A stretch of 64,000 nucleotides of DNA, from contig JAPDQK010000023.1 in the NCBI GenBank assembly GCA_034505955.1, positions 1-64,000 on the forward strand, in the 5' to 3' direction. Positions 17,513 to 25,652 of this stretch are shown in pieces (position 1 is the first letter of the stretch; each line of letters starts with the position of its first letter). This stretch comes from Zhuqueibacter pondensis (lineage in GTDB: Bacteria; Zhuqueibacterota; Zhuqueibacteria; Zhuqueibacterales; Zhuqueibacteraceae). The notes under the pieces were generated by a model. It was not told the DNA's origin and searched no databases. It worked only from the letters and a program-made list of their open reading frames with translations. A program made the position numbers and the translations under genes.

Positions 17513-18135
17513 TTCGCCAAATTACTCGGAACAAACACGCGGTAGAAAGCCAAGACGACACCGCGCACATGCCGCCAGTTCTCGAACAAATATTGAATGC
17601 CCGTTGCCAGGGTGAGAAAGGTGACGACGAGCATCATTTTGTCAATGGCGCCTCGTTCTTGCAGCCAGGTCAGCCATGCCGGAAGGACACCCGCCGCTGC
17701 GAAGTGAGCTTGGGCGATGATATAAATCAGAATAACGTAAATCGCAGTCATCTGGCTGACGGTTTTCCACTTTGCTGACATGCTGGTCACGATGGGTTGC
17801 CGCTTCCATTCCGCATAGCTGCGCAGGCCAGTGATGACCACATCTCTGACCGTGATGACGGCAACCATCCAACCCCTGACCAGGCCAAGCGACATAAAGA
17901 TGAAAAACATGGTTAGTACGAGAACCTTGTCGGCAAGCGGATCCAGGAATTTTCCCGATTCTGTGACACGCCCGAATTTGCGCGCCGCATAGCCGTCGTA
18001 CCAATCCGTCAGCGAGGCCAGCAGAAACACCACGAAGGAGGCATAACGATAGCTCAGACTTTCACGCGAGAGCAAATATACCAATAGTGGGGTCAGCGCT
18101 ATCCGCAGAACTGTGAGTTGATTGGGAAAGGTCAT
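17509..18135 (-). CDS. pgsA: CDP-diacylglycerol--glycerol-3-phosphate phosphatidyltransferase
   Basis: The 208-residue membrane protein has the CDP-alcohol phosphotransferase motif DG-x2-AR-x8-G-x3-D-x3-D as DGYAARKFGRVTESG followed by KFLDPLAD. It has about five hydrophobic helices. It makes phosphatidylglycerol phosphate, the substrate of the downstream PgpA. The start MTFPNQLTVLRIALTPLLVY is typical of the family, although the ribosome site is weak. A 228-base spacer without recognisable content separates it from recR. Confidence 0.93.
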   Translation of the reverse strand: MTFPNQLTVLRIALTPLLVYLLSRESLSYRYASFVVFLLASLTDWYDGYAARKFGRVTESGKFLDPLADKVLVLTMFFIFMSLGLVRGWMVAVITVRDVVITGLRSYAEWKRQPIVTSMSAKWKTVSQMTAIYVILIYIIAQAHFAAAGVLPAWLTWLQERGAIDKMMLVVTFLTLATGIQYLFENWRHVRGVVLAFYRVFVPSNLAK

Positions 18136-18363
18136 GACGCATCTCAGAGCGGAAATCGAATGACATCTTGCTTCGTTGATTTATGAAAGATGCCTCCCGC
18201 CCTTGGCGAGAGCAATTTAGTCCGTTATCAGGGTACTCTTGGACAAAAGCCCGACAAAAAATTCCACAGGAATCAAAATACCATACTGATAATTACGTGT
18301 GATTTTTTGATCCACGTGATATTCTTTGGGTTGTGAGTCAGCCGTCCGGAACGAATCAAAAAC

Positions 18364-18963
18364 TTACCATTGCACCCGTCCTTCCATCGCGCGTGTGAGT
18401 GTAACCTCGTCGGCATACTCCAAATCACCACCGACCGGGATGCCGCGCGCGATACGGCTGAGACGAAGTCCGAGCGGCCGAATCAAATTCGCCAGATAAA
18501 TCGCCGTGGCCTCTCCCTCTGCCGTCGGATTGGTGGCGAGAATCACTTCCTCCACCCCACTGTGCAGCCGGGAGAGCAACTCCCGCACTTTCAAATCATC
18601 CGGTCCGATGCCATCCAGCGGCGACAGCGCACCGCCGAGAACATGATAGAAGCCACGGAATTCGCCGGTTTTTTCAATGGCGAGCACATCGTTGGCTTCT
18701 TCAACCACACAGATGATGCGGCCATCGCGCTGCGGATTGGTGCAGATCGGACACGGATCCTGCTCCGTGATATTATAGCAGCGCGAGCAATTGCGAACTT
18801 TTTCCTTCAACGCCACCAGCGCCGCAGCCAGGGCTTCCACTTCGGCACGAGGACTCTTGAGCAGAAAAAACACCAGTCGTTGCGCGGTCCTGCGGCCTAT
18901 TCCCGGCAATTTCGACAACGCGGCAATGGCGACTTCAACGGCGTTGGAAGAATAAAGCATCAC
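18364..18963 (-). CDS. recR: Recombination protein RecR
   Basis: The 199-residue protein has an N-terminal HhH (KLPGIGRRTAQRLVFFLL), the four-cysteine zinc finger CSRCYNITEQDPCPIC, a Toprim domain beginning ICVVEEANDV and the C-terminal LIRPLGLRLSRIARGIPVGG. It acts with RecF/RecO in loading RecA at gaps. Its ATG overlaps the ybaB stop by four bases (ATGA), confirming coupling within the dnaX-ybaB-recR block. Confidence 0.97.
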   Translation of the reverse strand: MMLYSSNAVEVAIAALSKLPGIGRRTAQRLVFFLLKSPRAEVEALAAALVALKEKVRNCSRCYNITEQDPCPICTNPQRDGRIICVVEEANDVLAIEKTGEFRGFYHVLGGALSPLDGIGPDDLKVRELLSRLHSGVEEVILATNPTAEGEATAIYLANLIRPLGLRLSRIARGIPVGGDLEYADEVTLTRAMEGRVQW

Positions 18964-19301
18964 TCCATTCCAGGAATCTTCAAATTGCCGGGTAGATTGG
19001 AAAAGACACTGCCGGCTGCCTTGTTCATTTCGGCGCTGGCCAGCTCCTGGGCTTTCGTCAAAGCTTGATTGACGGCAGCGACGATCAAATCTTCCAGCAT
19101 CTCGATATCATTCGGATCAATCGCCTGCTTGTCAATGCGAATTTGCAGGATCTCTTGCTTGCCGTTTGCGAGTGCGGTTACCATACCACCGCCGGCAGAG
19201 CCTTCAGCGCGCAGATTGATCAAGCCCTCCTGCACTTGCTGGAATTGCTCTTGCAACTTCTGCGCTTGCTTCAACATATCGATAAGGCCGACACGGCTCA
19301 T
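18960..19301 (-). CDS. Nucleoid-associated protein YbaB/EbfC
   Basis: The 113-residue protein is a YbaB/EbfC family member, with a coiled N-terminal helix (LKQAQKLQEQFQQVQEGL), a central beta region (GGGMVTALANGKQEILQIRI) and DLIVAAVNQALTKAQELA. These proteins bind DNA as dimers. It lies between dnaX and recR. A 354-base repeat-containing spacer separates it from dnaX, unusual because the two are often adjacent. Confidence 0.93.
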   Translation of the reverse strand: MSRVGLIDMLKQAQKLQEQFQQVQEGLINLRAEGSAGGGMVTALANGKQEILQIRIDKQAIDPNDIEMLEDLIVAAVNQALTKAQELASAEMNKAAGSVFSNLPGNLKIPGME

Positions 19302-19356
19302 ATTATCATCCTCCGTAATAGCTTGTCCATCGATTCTCCCACGCTCAAATTGTTCT

Positions 19357-19533
19357 ATACTCGTTTAGGGTGAAAATTTTACTGCGATGTCTTTCAGGAG
19401 GCTACGCCCGTAGGGAATCTTTTTACGCATGAAGTAAAGCCTGAATTTCTAACGTCTTACTTGATGCTAAAAAAGATTCTTCCAGAATGACAGACGAGTT
19501 TGGTAGCATACAAGAATTACCCTAAACCAGTAT
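19357..19533. mobile_element. MITE-like element, copy 1 (family A, long form)
   Basis: The segment is bounded by imperfect 15-base inverted ends, ATACTCGTTTAGGGT at the left and ACCCTAAACCAGTAT at the right (14 of 15 pair). It contains the shorter repeat core GGGAATCTTTTT ... AAAAGATTCTTCCAGAATGACA. A nearly identical copy in opposite orientation lies at 48027-48193. It has no coding capacity, so a non-autonomous element is the natural reading. Confidence 0.7.
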
Positions 19534-19547
19534 GCATCAAGGGATGC

Positions 19548-19633
19548 TGTCATTCCACAGGCTACTCCCGTAGGGAATCTTTTTGCAGTGGAAGATTCCA
19601 GCCGAATACAAAAAAGATTCCGCCGGAATGACA
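19548..19633. repeat. Family A repeat, short copy
   Basis: TGTCATTCC ... CCCGTAGGGAATCTTTTT at the left and AAAAAAGATTC ... GGAATGACA at the right are inverted ends of a short element sitting next to the long copy in the ybaB-dnaX spacer. Confidence 0.7.
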
Positions 19634-19655
19634 TGATCAAGTCAATTGTCGCAGA

Positions 19656-21641
19656 TTATATCAATTCTCCATCCAATGCTTCGACCAGTTTTTTAATTGC
19701 TGGATAAGCTTGATAAAGCTCATTCAATTTCGCCGGTGCCATGACAAGTTGGTGATGAGGCGAGTCACTGTTGGAACTGCTGGTCGGGCTGTTCTCCAGG
19801 TCTGCCGCTTGCTCCTGCGCACCGGAGGTGTGTGTGCCCTTTTGTGCCATGCCCACGGCTGTGCTTGTCGCATCTTCTTCAGTCACGGCACGAGTTCCGT
19901 TTGCTGAGGCCACTTTCTGCAGCAGAGCGCGCGCCTGTTGCAAGGCCTCGCTTTCATCTTTCCGGCAAACCAGACGGACGCGATAGCCGGTTTCGCGGCT
20001 GATAATCTCCTGGATAAAGGTTTTCTGATTGTTGACTGAATTGATTTGAAAACCGCTGCCCTGATCGAAGCAAACTTCCAAAGTACCGTCGTCGGTCAAG
20101 CTGGTCGGCACGCCCAGTTCCAAAAACGCGCCGAGCGAGATGCGCTGCGCTTTGACTTGCTCGAGAATGTGCAGCCAGCATTGTTGAATTTTCTCGAGTG
20201 CGGCTTTCGCATCTGCCACATTCGTCAATTTCGGTAGCGGTGCCTCTTTGGCTTGCACGACCGGTACTTTTACCACCGGCATCTCAGCAAGATCGAACAA
20301 ACTTCCACGAGCAGGACGGGAGGCACGCTCTTTGGTCTCCGCTTTCATCTCGCCGCTTGCCGGCGCCGGTGCGATCTGCGGAATCACCGCAATTCCAGAC
20401 TCAGCACTATTTGGTGAACCTGCCGACACTCCATTTTTATTTATAACCGGCTGGGGCTTTTTTTTTAATCCATCATCCCGGCTTTCAACGTGCGCGCCCG
20501 GCGTCACTTTTGTGGCAGCAACGGGCGTTGTCACCTCCGGATCTGAATTCACGCTCGCCGAATTTTGGATCATTTTCAACAGCAACATTTCGAGCAGGAC
20601 GCGCGGATTGGCCACGCGACTGAGCTTGAGCTGCGTGTCGGTGATCATCTGGATGTAGCGCAAAATGTCGACTTCCGAAAATTGTGTCGCTGCTTCCTTA
20701 TAGCGCTCAAGATAACCATCGAGACCGAAAAGATGCCCGGTGCTGTTGGTGACACGTGTCATCAAGATATTACTCAAATGCTCGGAGAGTCTTTCGAGAA
20801 ACTCGCCAAGATGATAACCGGCGGTGTAGATCTGTTCGCTGAGTGCGAGGCCTTTGCCCACCTGCCGCTGGGCAATGGCATCGGTGCAGGCAAAAAAGAC
20901 CTCCTGATCGATGATACCGAAGAGTTGCGCCACTTCGTCTGCTTTCACCTGCTGGCCACAGTAGGCGATGACCTGATCCAACAGGCTTTGGCTGTCGCGC
21001 ATGCTACCCTCGGCTTTCTTGGCAATCAGCGCGAGCGAAGTCTCGTCAATCTGTATGCCTTCCTTGCTGCAGATGTTTCTGAGCTGTCCGACAATTTCCG
21101 GCAGGGGCACACGGTGGAAATCGAAGCGTTGGCAGCGCGAAAGAATGGTGGCTGGAACTTTGTGCACCTCGGTGGTGGCAAAAATGAAGAGCACATGCGG
21201 CGGCGGCTCTTCGAGCGTTTTGAGCAAGGCATTGAACGCCGGCTCGGTCAGCATGTGTACTTCATCGATGATGTAGATTTTGCGCTTGCCTTTGGCCGGC
21301 GTGTAACGGGCATTCTCGCGCAGGTTGCGTACCTCGTCAATACCTCGATTGGAGGCACCGTCGATTTCCAATACATCGAGACTGCGGCCATCCGCTATCT
21401 CGATGCAAATCGAGCACGCGTCACATGGCGTGACCGTCGGCCCCTGCTCGCAGTTAATGGCTTTGGCAAGCAGGCGCGCCATGGTGGTCTTCCCAACACC
21501 TCGCGGACCAGCAAAAAGATATGCGGAAGCGAGCCGGTTTTGGGTGATCGCATTTTCCAACGTGCGCGTGACATGATCCTGCGCCACCACTTCCGAAAAT
21601 TGTCGCGGCCGCCATTTGCGGGCCAAAACAAGGTAGCTCAT
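19656..21641 (-). CDS. dnaX: DNA polymerase III subunit gamma/tau
   Basis: The 661-residue protein is the clamp loader motor. Near the N-terminus it has Walker A GPRGVGKTTMARLL, then the zinc-binding CEQGPTVTPCDACSIC, and IDEVHMLTEPAFNALLKTLE with the EPPPHVLFIFATTE sensor segment. After the conserved 360 residues comes a poorly conserved, Pro/Ala/Ser-rich linker and a tau-like C-terminal domain. The final residues LYQAYPAIKKLVEALDGELI are typical. It stands upstream of ybaB-recR. A programmed frameshift for the short gamma form was not apparent. Confidence 0.96.
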   Translation of the reverse strand: MSYLVLARKWRPRQFSEVVAQDHVTRTLENAITQNRLASAYLFAGPRGVGKTTMARLLAKAINCEQGPTVTPCDACSICIEIADGRSLDVLEIDGASNRGIDEVRNLRENARYTPAKGKRKIYIIDEVHMLTEPAFNALLKTLEEPPPHVLFIFATTEVHKVPATILSRCQRFDFHRVPLPEIVGQLRNICSKEGIQIDETSLALIAKKAEGSMRDSQSLLDQVIAYCGQQVKADEVAQLFGIIDQEVFFACTDAIAQRQVGKGLALSEQIYTAGYHLGEFLERLSEHLSNILMTRVTNSTGHLFGLDGYLERYKEAATQFSEVDILRYIQMITDTQLKLSRVANPRVLLEMLLLKMIQNSASVNSDPEVTTPVAATKVTPGAHVESRDDGLKKKPQPVINKNGVSAGSPNSAESGIAVIPQIAPAPASGEMKAETKERASRPARGSLFDLAEMPVVKVPVVQAKEAPLPKLTNVADAKAALEKIQQCWLHILEQVKAQRISLGAFLELGVPTSLTDDGTLEVCFDQGSGFQINSVNNQKTFIQEIISRETGYRVRLVCRKDESEALQQARALLQKVASANGTRAVTEEDATSTAVGMAQKGTHTSGAQEQAADLENSPTSSSNSDSPHHQLVMAPAKLNELYQAYPAIKKLVEALDGELI

Positions 21642-21778
21642 TCCGCTCTAATTAGGATAAAAATTTTTTTCACACACAGATAACACGGATGCGACGGATT
21701 GCCGCGGACTTTTTATTCAATATAATCTATTTGTGAATTTTAACGTTTACGCTCGGTAATCCAACAGTCATCTCAGTA

Positions 21779-21928
21779 TGTCATTTCGCGGGCCTTCGGC
21801 TCGTAGAGCCTACGGCCGTAGGCTACGCCCGCAGGGAATCTTTTTTTCGCTCCTGGCACAACCTTTAATTGAAGACATTTTCCCAACCCCGAAAAAGATT
21901 CCTATGGACGCAGTCTTCCCGAATGACA
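21779..21928. repeat. Family A repeat with inner palindrome
   Basis: The element begins TGTCATTTCG, contains the palindromic CCTACGGCCGTAGG and GCAGGGAATCTTTTT, and ends AAAAAGATTCC ... GAATGACA. It lies between dnaX and the SRP RNA gene. The rest of the 21642-21993 spacer is AT-rich and featureless. Confidence 0.7.
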
Positions 21929-21993
21929 TTTTCCTATACTTTACTTTAGCAAACATAATCCGTGCCATCCGGGTTCTATTTAAAAAAATTTAA

Positions 21994-22096
21994 ATTGGCC
22001 AAGGTTCCCCGCGGCACATCATCGCAACGCTGACCGTTGCTGCCTTCCGGCCCTGGCGGGGTTGGGCATGCTCCGATTGCGCGGGCCTTGGCCAAT
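21994..22096 (-). ncRNA. ffs: Signal recognition particle RNA, small bacterial type
   Basis: Read on the minus strand, the segment folds into one long hairpin whose ends ATTGGCCAAGG and CCTTGGCCAAT pair perfectly. The apical part contains the conserved SRP domain IV sequence GGAAGGCAGCAACGG and the matching CAGCGTTG side. The size, about 103 bases, fits the 4.5S type without an Alu domain. It lies upstream of dnaX on the same strand, an order also known from Bacillus (scr-dnaX-ybaB-recR). Confidence 0.95.
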
Positions 22097-22272
22097 TTTC
22101 TTACACTCGCTTGACTCCGGATGCGCTTGAAAAATATGCGTCGGCAGCTCCGGCTTTCGATTGCCTGTAGCCACAGGCTGTTCCGAAACGATATGGCGCT
22201 TGTAAAATGAAATTACACAATAGGGAAGAGAAAGGCAAGAGGTTTTTTGAGGAAAAACTCTTTCTCGAGCAA

Positions 22273-22312
22273 TAAAAAAATCCTGAACACCTACTGCTTG
22301 GTGCTCAGGATT
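22273..22312 (-). terminator. Rho-independent terminator of the small membrane protein gene
   Basis: On the minus strand AATCCTGAGCACC, an eight-base loop and GGTGTTCAGGATT form a 13-base stem followed by a run of T. It lies 29 bases after the stop of the 134-residue membrane protein gene. Confidence 0.9.
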
Positions 22313-22340
22313 GTTGCAATGCAGCTCTCAAGCAAAACAA

Positions 22341-22745
22341 TTAAGCTGTTGCGGTTTTATACATCGCTCCAATCACGGCACCGTAAACCATCCAGCCAAT
22401 CAGCATGATGGTGCCCGTGCACCAAGTCAGAAAATACGGAAAACCTGCGTACATGAGCGGTGTATAGAAGTTAGCCACAAAACCAATCAGGCCAATCCAA
22501 AAGCCGAAGGTTATCCCACCCTTCATGCCCGCACTCCAGGAGGCACGGGACTTGGCGAAAAACAATGCACCCACCACACCGAGCAAAATCGGAATAATAA
22601 TAAACCATATCACATTGGCATCGGTACGGAAAACTGCATACTTCTGGTAGGTTTTCCCCATGACCAGACCATGCAGAAGGAAGCCGTAAACTGCATTAAC
22701 GATACCACCCACCACACCCGCGATAATTGCTTTTGACCACTGCAT
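22341..22745 (-). CDS. Four-helix membrane protein, function unknown
   Basis: The 134-residue protein is almost entirely hydrophobic, with four predicted membrane helices (about residues 5-25, 46-63, 74-95 and 105-128) and a GVVGGIVNAVYGFLLHGLVM start that resembles small DUF1761-like or cytochrome-b5-like membrane families only loosely. The ribosome site is very strong (AAAGGAGGAGGG). The gene is monocistronic, with its own strong terminator, suggesting high independent expression. I cannot name a function. Confidence 0.8.
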   Translation of the reverse strand: MQWSKAIIAGVVGGIVNAVYGFLLHGLVMGKTYQKYAVFRTDANVIWFIIIPILLGVVGALFFAKSRASWSAGMKGGITFGFWIGLIGFVANFYTPLMYAGFPYFLTWCTGTIMLIGWMVYGAVIGAMYKTATA

Positions 22746-22941
22746 AACTCCCTCCTCCTTTGGTTAGAACATTCACTGCGGCAATTGATTAATGACGCCC
22801 GAAGCAAAAAACACGCGAGAAGATCAAGATCAATGAGGCTTCAAGGCGAGTATTCGTTGAGAGCTGCACGGCTTAAAATATACATCGTTTTCCAGCTTTG
22901 TCAAGCGAAAAAATAAGGAATAAGTAATGCCTTACTTATCT

Positions 22942-23440
22942 GAGCATGTCCCATAACTTCGTTACTGGATACAGGAGGCTGGTGCCCACATGTCACCCCT
23001 AACGGGGTTCCGGGATGCTTATAAGGGTCATGTTTGCTATAAACATGTCACCACTACGTGGTTTTTGACGGCTCAATCGCTCCGGATGGTTTATCAAGCC
23101 GTAATTTAACCTCGTTAGTCCATTATCAATGGATTCTTTGCTTTTTTGGCAAAGACTGCGTCCGTAGGCCTACGGCTCGTAGAGCTACGCCCGCAGGGAT
23201 TTCAAAAGACAAAATAATTGACGACACAATGATTGTAAAATTATTTTGTCGTCAATCATTTTGTCTTTTGGGCTGCGCCCGTAGGCTACGCCCGTAGAGG
23301 TTGCGGCCTACGGCCGTAGGCTTGTCCGCGTTGGGGGTGGTATGTTTATAGAGAACCACCCTCAAGCAGCGATTAAGCTCCTTTAGGAGTGGCATGTTAT
23401 GATCTCCCTCTGTGTCCAGTATCCAAAATGTGGGTAAAGA
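22942..23440. repeat. Dispersed repeat D, copy 2, split by an insertion
   Basis: The left half (22942-23118) and right half (about 23319-23440) match the uninterrupted copy at 12660-12930. The intervening 200 or so bases hold a family C palindrome and CGGCCGTAGG-type palindromes. The repeat consists of many short hairpins such as CCACTACGTGG and CTCCTTTAGGAG. Confidence 0.65.
23204..23269. repeat. Palindromic repeat, family C
   Basis: The arms AAAAGACAAAATAATTGACG and CGTCAATCATTTTGTCTTTT are inverted copies differing at one position, within the insertion that splits repeat D. A related palindrome occurs at 40347-40374. Confidence 0.75.
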
Positions 23441-24052
23441 TTAGCTTACTTATTGGTGGAATAGATAATCCCACGGATGTCATTCTGTAAAGACTGCGTC
23501 CGAAGGCTACGCCCGTAGGGAATCTTCTTAAGTATGAGAACAATGCTCATGTTGGTGAAGATGCTTACGCGCATGAGATAACTGCGATATTGTGAGATTG
23601 GAGGTATTCCCCTTGACTTTTGGCCCCGAGTCGTTTATCTTTTTCACGATTCGAACCTTTGCATCCCACGCCCTCAGATGATAAAAGCATGAAATGCTGG
23701 GTGTGAGTATCGCCATCATTCTTTTGCTCGTAGCTGGTGATGTGACCGTGTGCTGCTGGCTGATGTCCTTACCCGCCCAGGCCGGAACAAAAACGGATTT
23801 CTGGTAGCGGCGATACAGATTGTACTGTGACTCATTGCCTGGTTCCGCCGGGCCAATGAGCCTGCCACCACTCTTGTGGCAGCACCGCTGCTACCTGCAT
23901 TGAAAGTCAAAGCACACGGCGGCGAAGAAATTTTATGGAATGCTGGCATCCTGTCGTTTGGAAACATTCAGACATGACTTTATATTTCTATACTGCCACA
24001 ATGCAAAGCCACTGCTCCGCTAACTGGCTGAAATACCTGGACGCAAAGAATT
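23441..24052. other. Spacer with repeat fragments and possible decayed coding sequence
   Basis: A partial family A repeat covers 23479-23529, and a stretch at 23534-23588 recurs at 60443-60497. From about 23735 to 23971 the plus strand holds a frame VLLADVLTRPGRNKNGFL, then VAAIQIVL, a TGA, and LIAWFRRANEPATTLVAAPL ending GGEEILWNAGILSFGNIQT. It looks protein-like but is broken and not recognised. A minus-strand frame covers the same bases, so the call is weak. Confidence 0.3.
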
Positions 24053-25105
24053 ATGAAGATTGCTGCATTTTCATCGGCAAACGCAATGCACCTGTCGGAA
24101 TTGCCGCACCGGCGTTATAACCCGTTGATTGGCGAGTGGGTGTTGGTCTCACCGCATCGCACCAAACGGCCGTGGCAAGGCAGGCAGGAAACACCGCCAT
24201 CGGAAAAACGACCGGCGTATGATCCTGCGTGTTATCTTTGCCCGGGCAATCAGCGCGCCGGCGGGGAGGTCAACCCCAATTATACGAGCACGTTTGTATT
24301 CACCAACGATTTTACCGCCCTGCTTCCCGAGACCGAATCATATTCGGATTCGCCCCATGCCTGCATAAAAAGTGAAACGGTGCCTGGTACCTGCCGCGTG
24401 GTTTGTTTCTCTCCGCGACACGATTTGACCCTTGCAGAGATGTCGCGCGAGGAAATTCGCCAGGTGATCGAGGTCTGGGCCGAACAAGTTACCGAGCTGG
24501 GAAGGACTTACCGTTGGGTGCAGATTTTTGAGAATAAAGGTGAAATCATGGGTTGCTCGAATCCGCATCCGCATGGCCAGATCTGGGCAGTGGCGGCGCT
24601 TCCCAACGAGCCCTTCAAAGAAGATCGGCAGCAGGCGGCGTATTTCAGAGATAAGCACTCCGTGCTTTTGCCGGACTATCGCGATTTTGAAATTGCCCAA
24701 TCGACACGTCTCGTTGTCGAGAATGAGCATTGGCTTGCGGTGGTTCCCTTCTGGGCAATCTGGCCGTTCGAGGTGCTCTTGTTGCCCAACCGGCATGTCC
24801 TGCGTTTGCCCGACTTGACGAGTGCAGAGCGAAACGCATTGGCTGATATTCTGAAACGACTTCTGACAAAGTATGATCACCTCTTCGGCATTTCTTTCCC
24901 CTACACCATGGGCTGGCATGGCGCTCCGCATGATGAAGGAGATTATTCGCATTGGCAGTTGCACGCACATTTTTATCCGCCGCTGCTGCGCTCCAGCACG
25001 GTGAAGAAATTCATGGTGGGATATGAAATGCTGGCCGAAGCCCAAAGAGACATCACTCCTGAGCTTGCGGCTGAGAGGCTGCGTGAGCTGCCGGAAATTC
25101 GTTAG
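24053..25105 (+). CDS. galT: Galactose-1-phosphate uridylyltransferase
   Basis: The protein is a class I GalT of the Leloir pathway, which exchanges UMP between UDP-glucose and galactose-1-phosphate. It has the N-terminal HRRYNPLIGEWVLVSPHR, the zinc ligands in CYLCPGN and SPRHDLTLAEM, and the active-site HPH in NPHPHGQIW, where the second His is the nucleophile. The C-terminal half holds HWQLHAHFYPPLLRS. The frame opens at 24053, but ATG at 24086 (MHLSELPHRRYNP) fits the family start better, and neither has a strong ribosome site. No other gal gene is adjacent. Confidence 0.95.
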   Translation: MKIAAFSSANAMHLSELPHRRYNPLIGEWVLVSPHRTKRPWQGRQETPPSEKRPAYDPACYLCPGNQRAGGEVNPNYTSTFVFTNDFTALLPETESYSDSPHACIKSETVPGTCRVVCFSPRHDLTLAEMSREEIRQVIEVWAEQVTELGRTYRWVQIFENKGEIMGCSNPHPHGQIWAVAALPNEPFKEDRQQAAYFRDKHSVLLPDYRDFEIAQSTRLVVENEHWLAVVPFWAIWPFEVLLLPNRHVLRLPDLTSAERNALADILKRLLTKYDHLFGISFPYTMGWHGAPHDEGDYSHWQLHAHFYPPLLRSSTVKKFMVGYEMLAEAQRDITPELAAERLRELPEIR

Positions 25106-25269
25106 ACATGAACACCATCGAACGCAACACAAGTCACGGAGGAGAAACGAAGCGCAGTCATCCCCTCGCGCGCAGTCCTGCGGGTGTTGCACCACCCTCC
25201 GGTCAACGAAAGCCATGGGCCGATTTTATGCTTGCATACTTGTGAAATCTTCATTATCTTGATTTTACC

Positions 25270-25629
25270 ATGTTACGATCACTTTACACACACAAGACCA
25301 TGCGTGCTGCTGGCGGCGTGTTGGTCTTTCTCGGCGTCATCATCGCACTATTGACATGTGGCGAACCTGCACAAAAAAAGACCGCGGGACAAGCGCCCGA
25401 GGAAATATTGATCAAATTCAAACCTCATGTAGCGGATGATTCGATCCAGACGTTGATGTCGCGACTGGGGCTGGAAAAAGTCCGTGAGCTTGGCGAGATC
25501 GGCGTTAAAGTGTATCGTTCGACCTCGCGGCTGCCGTTCGAACAGGTACTTCGTGAGTGCCAGACCAATCCGCACATCGAGTATGCAGAACCAAATTTCA
25601 GATATCGCATTCCGGAAAAAAATCGATAG
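25270..25629 (+). CDS. Lipoprotein with subtilase-prodomain-like fold
   Basis: The 119-residue product has a signal sequence (AAGGVLVFLGVIIALLTCGE) with a possible lipobox LLTC, so it may be membrane-anchored. The remainder (EEILIKFKPHVADDSI, EIGVKVYRS, NPHIEYAEPNFRYR) resembles the N-terminal prodomain of subtilisin-like proteases of the thermitase/fervidolysin type. No protease domain follows. Stand-alone forms of this fold act as protease inhibitors or chaperones in other bacteria. The next gene begins 23 bases downstream, so the two are likely cotranscribed. Function is inferred from the fold pattern only. Confidence 0.65.
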   Translation: MLRSLYTHKTMRAAGGVLVFLGVIIALLTCGEPAQKKTAGQAPEEILIKFKPHVADDSIQTLMSRLGLEKVRELGEIGVKVYRSTSRLPFEQVLRECQTNPHIEYAEPNFRYRIPEKNR

Positions 25630-25652
25630 TCGTAGCGAGGCAAGGAGGCAGT

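Noticed and set aside
20565..21683. Plus-strand open frame of 372 codons opposite dnaX
   Set aside because: It is antisense to the conserved ATPase part of dnaX and shows no family motif.
22942..23440. CRISPR array
   Set aside because: Repeated words are short hairpins of different sequence with irregular spacing, not identical repeats with unique spacers of uniform size.
24338..25216. Minus-strand frame of 292 codons opposite galT
   Set aside because: GalT is certain from its zinc and HPH motifs; the reverse frame has no recognisable domain.
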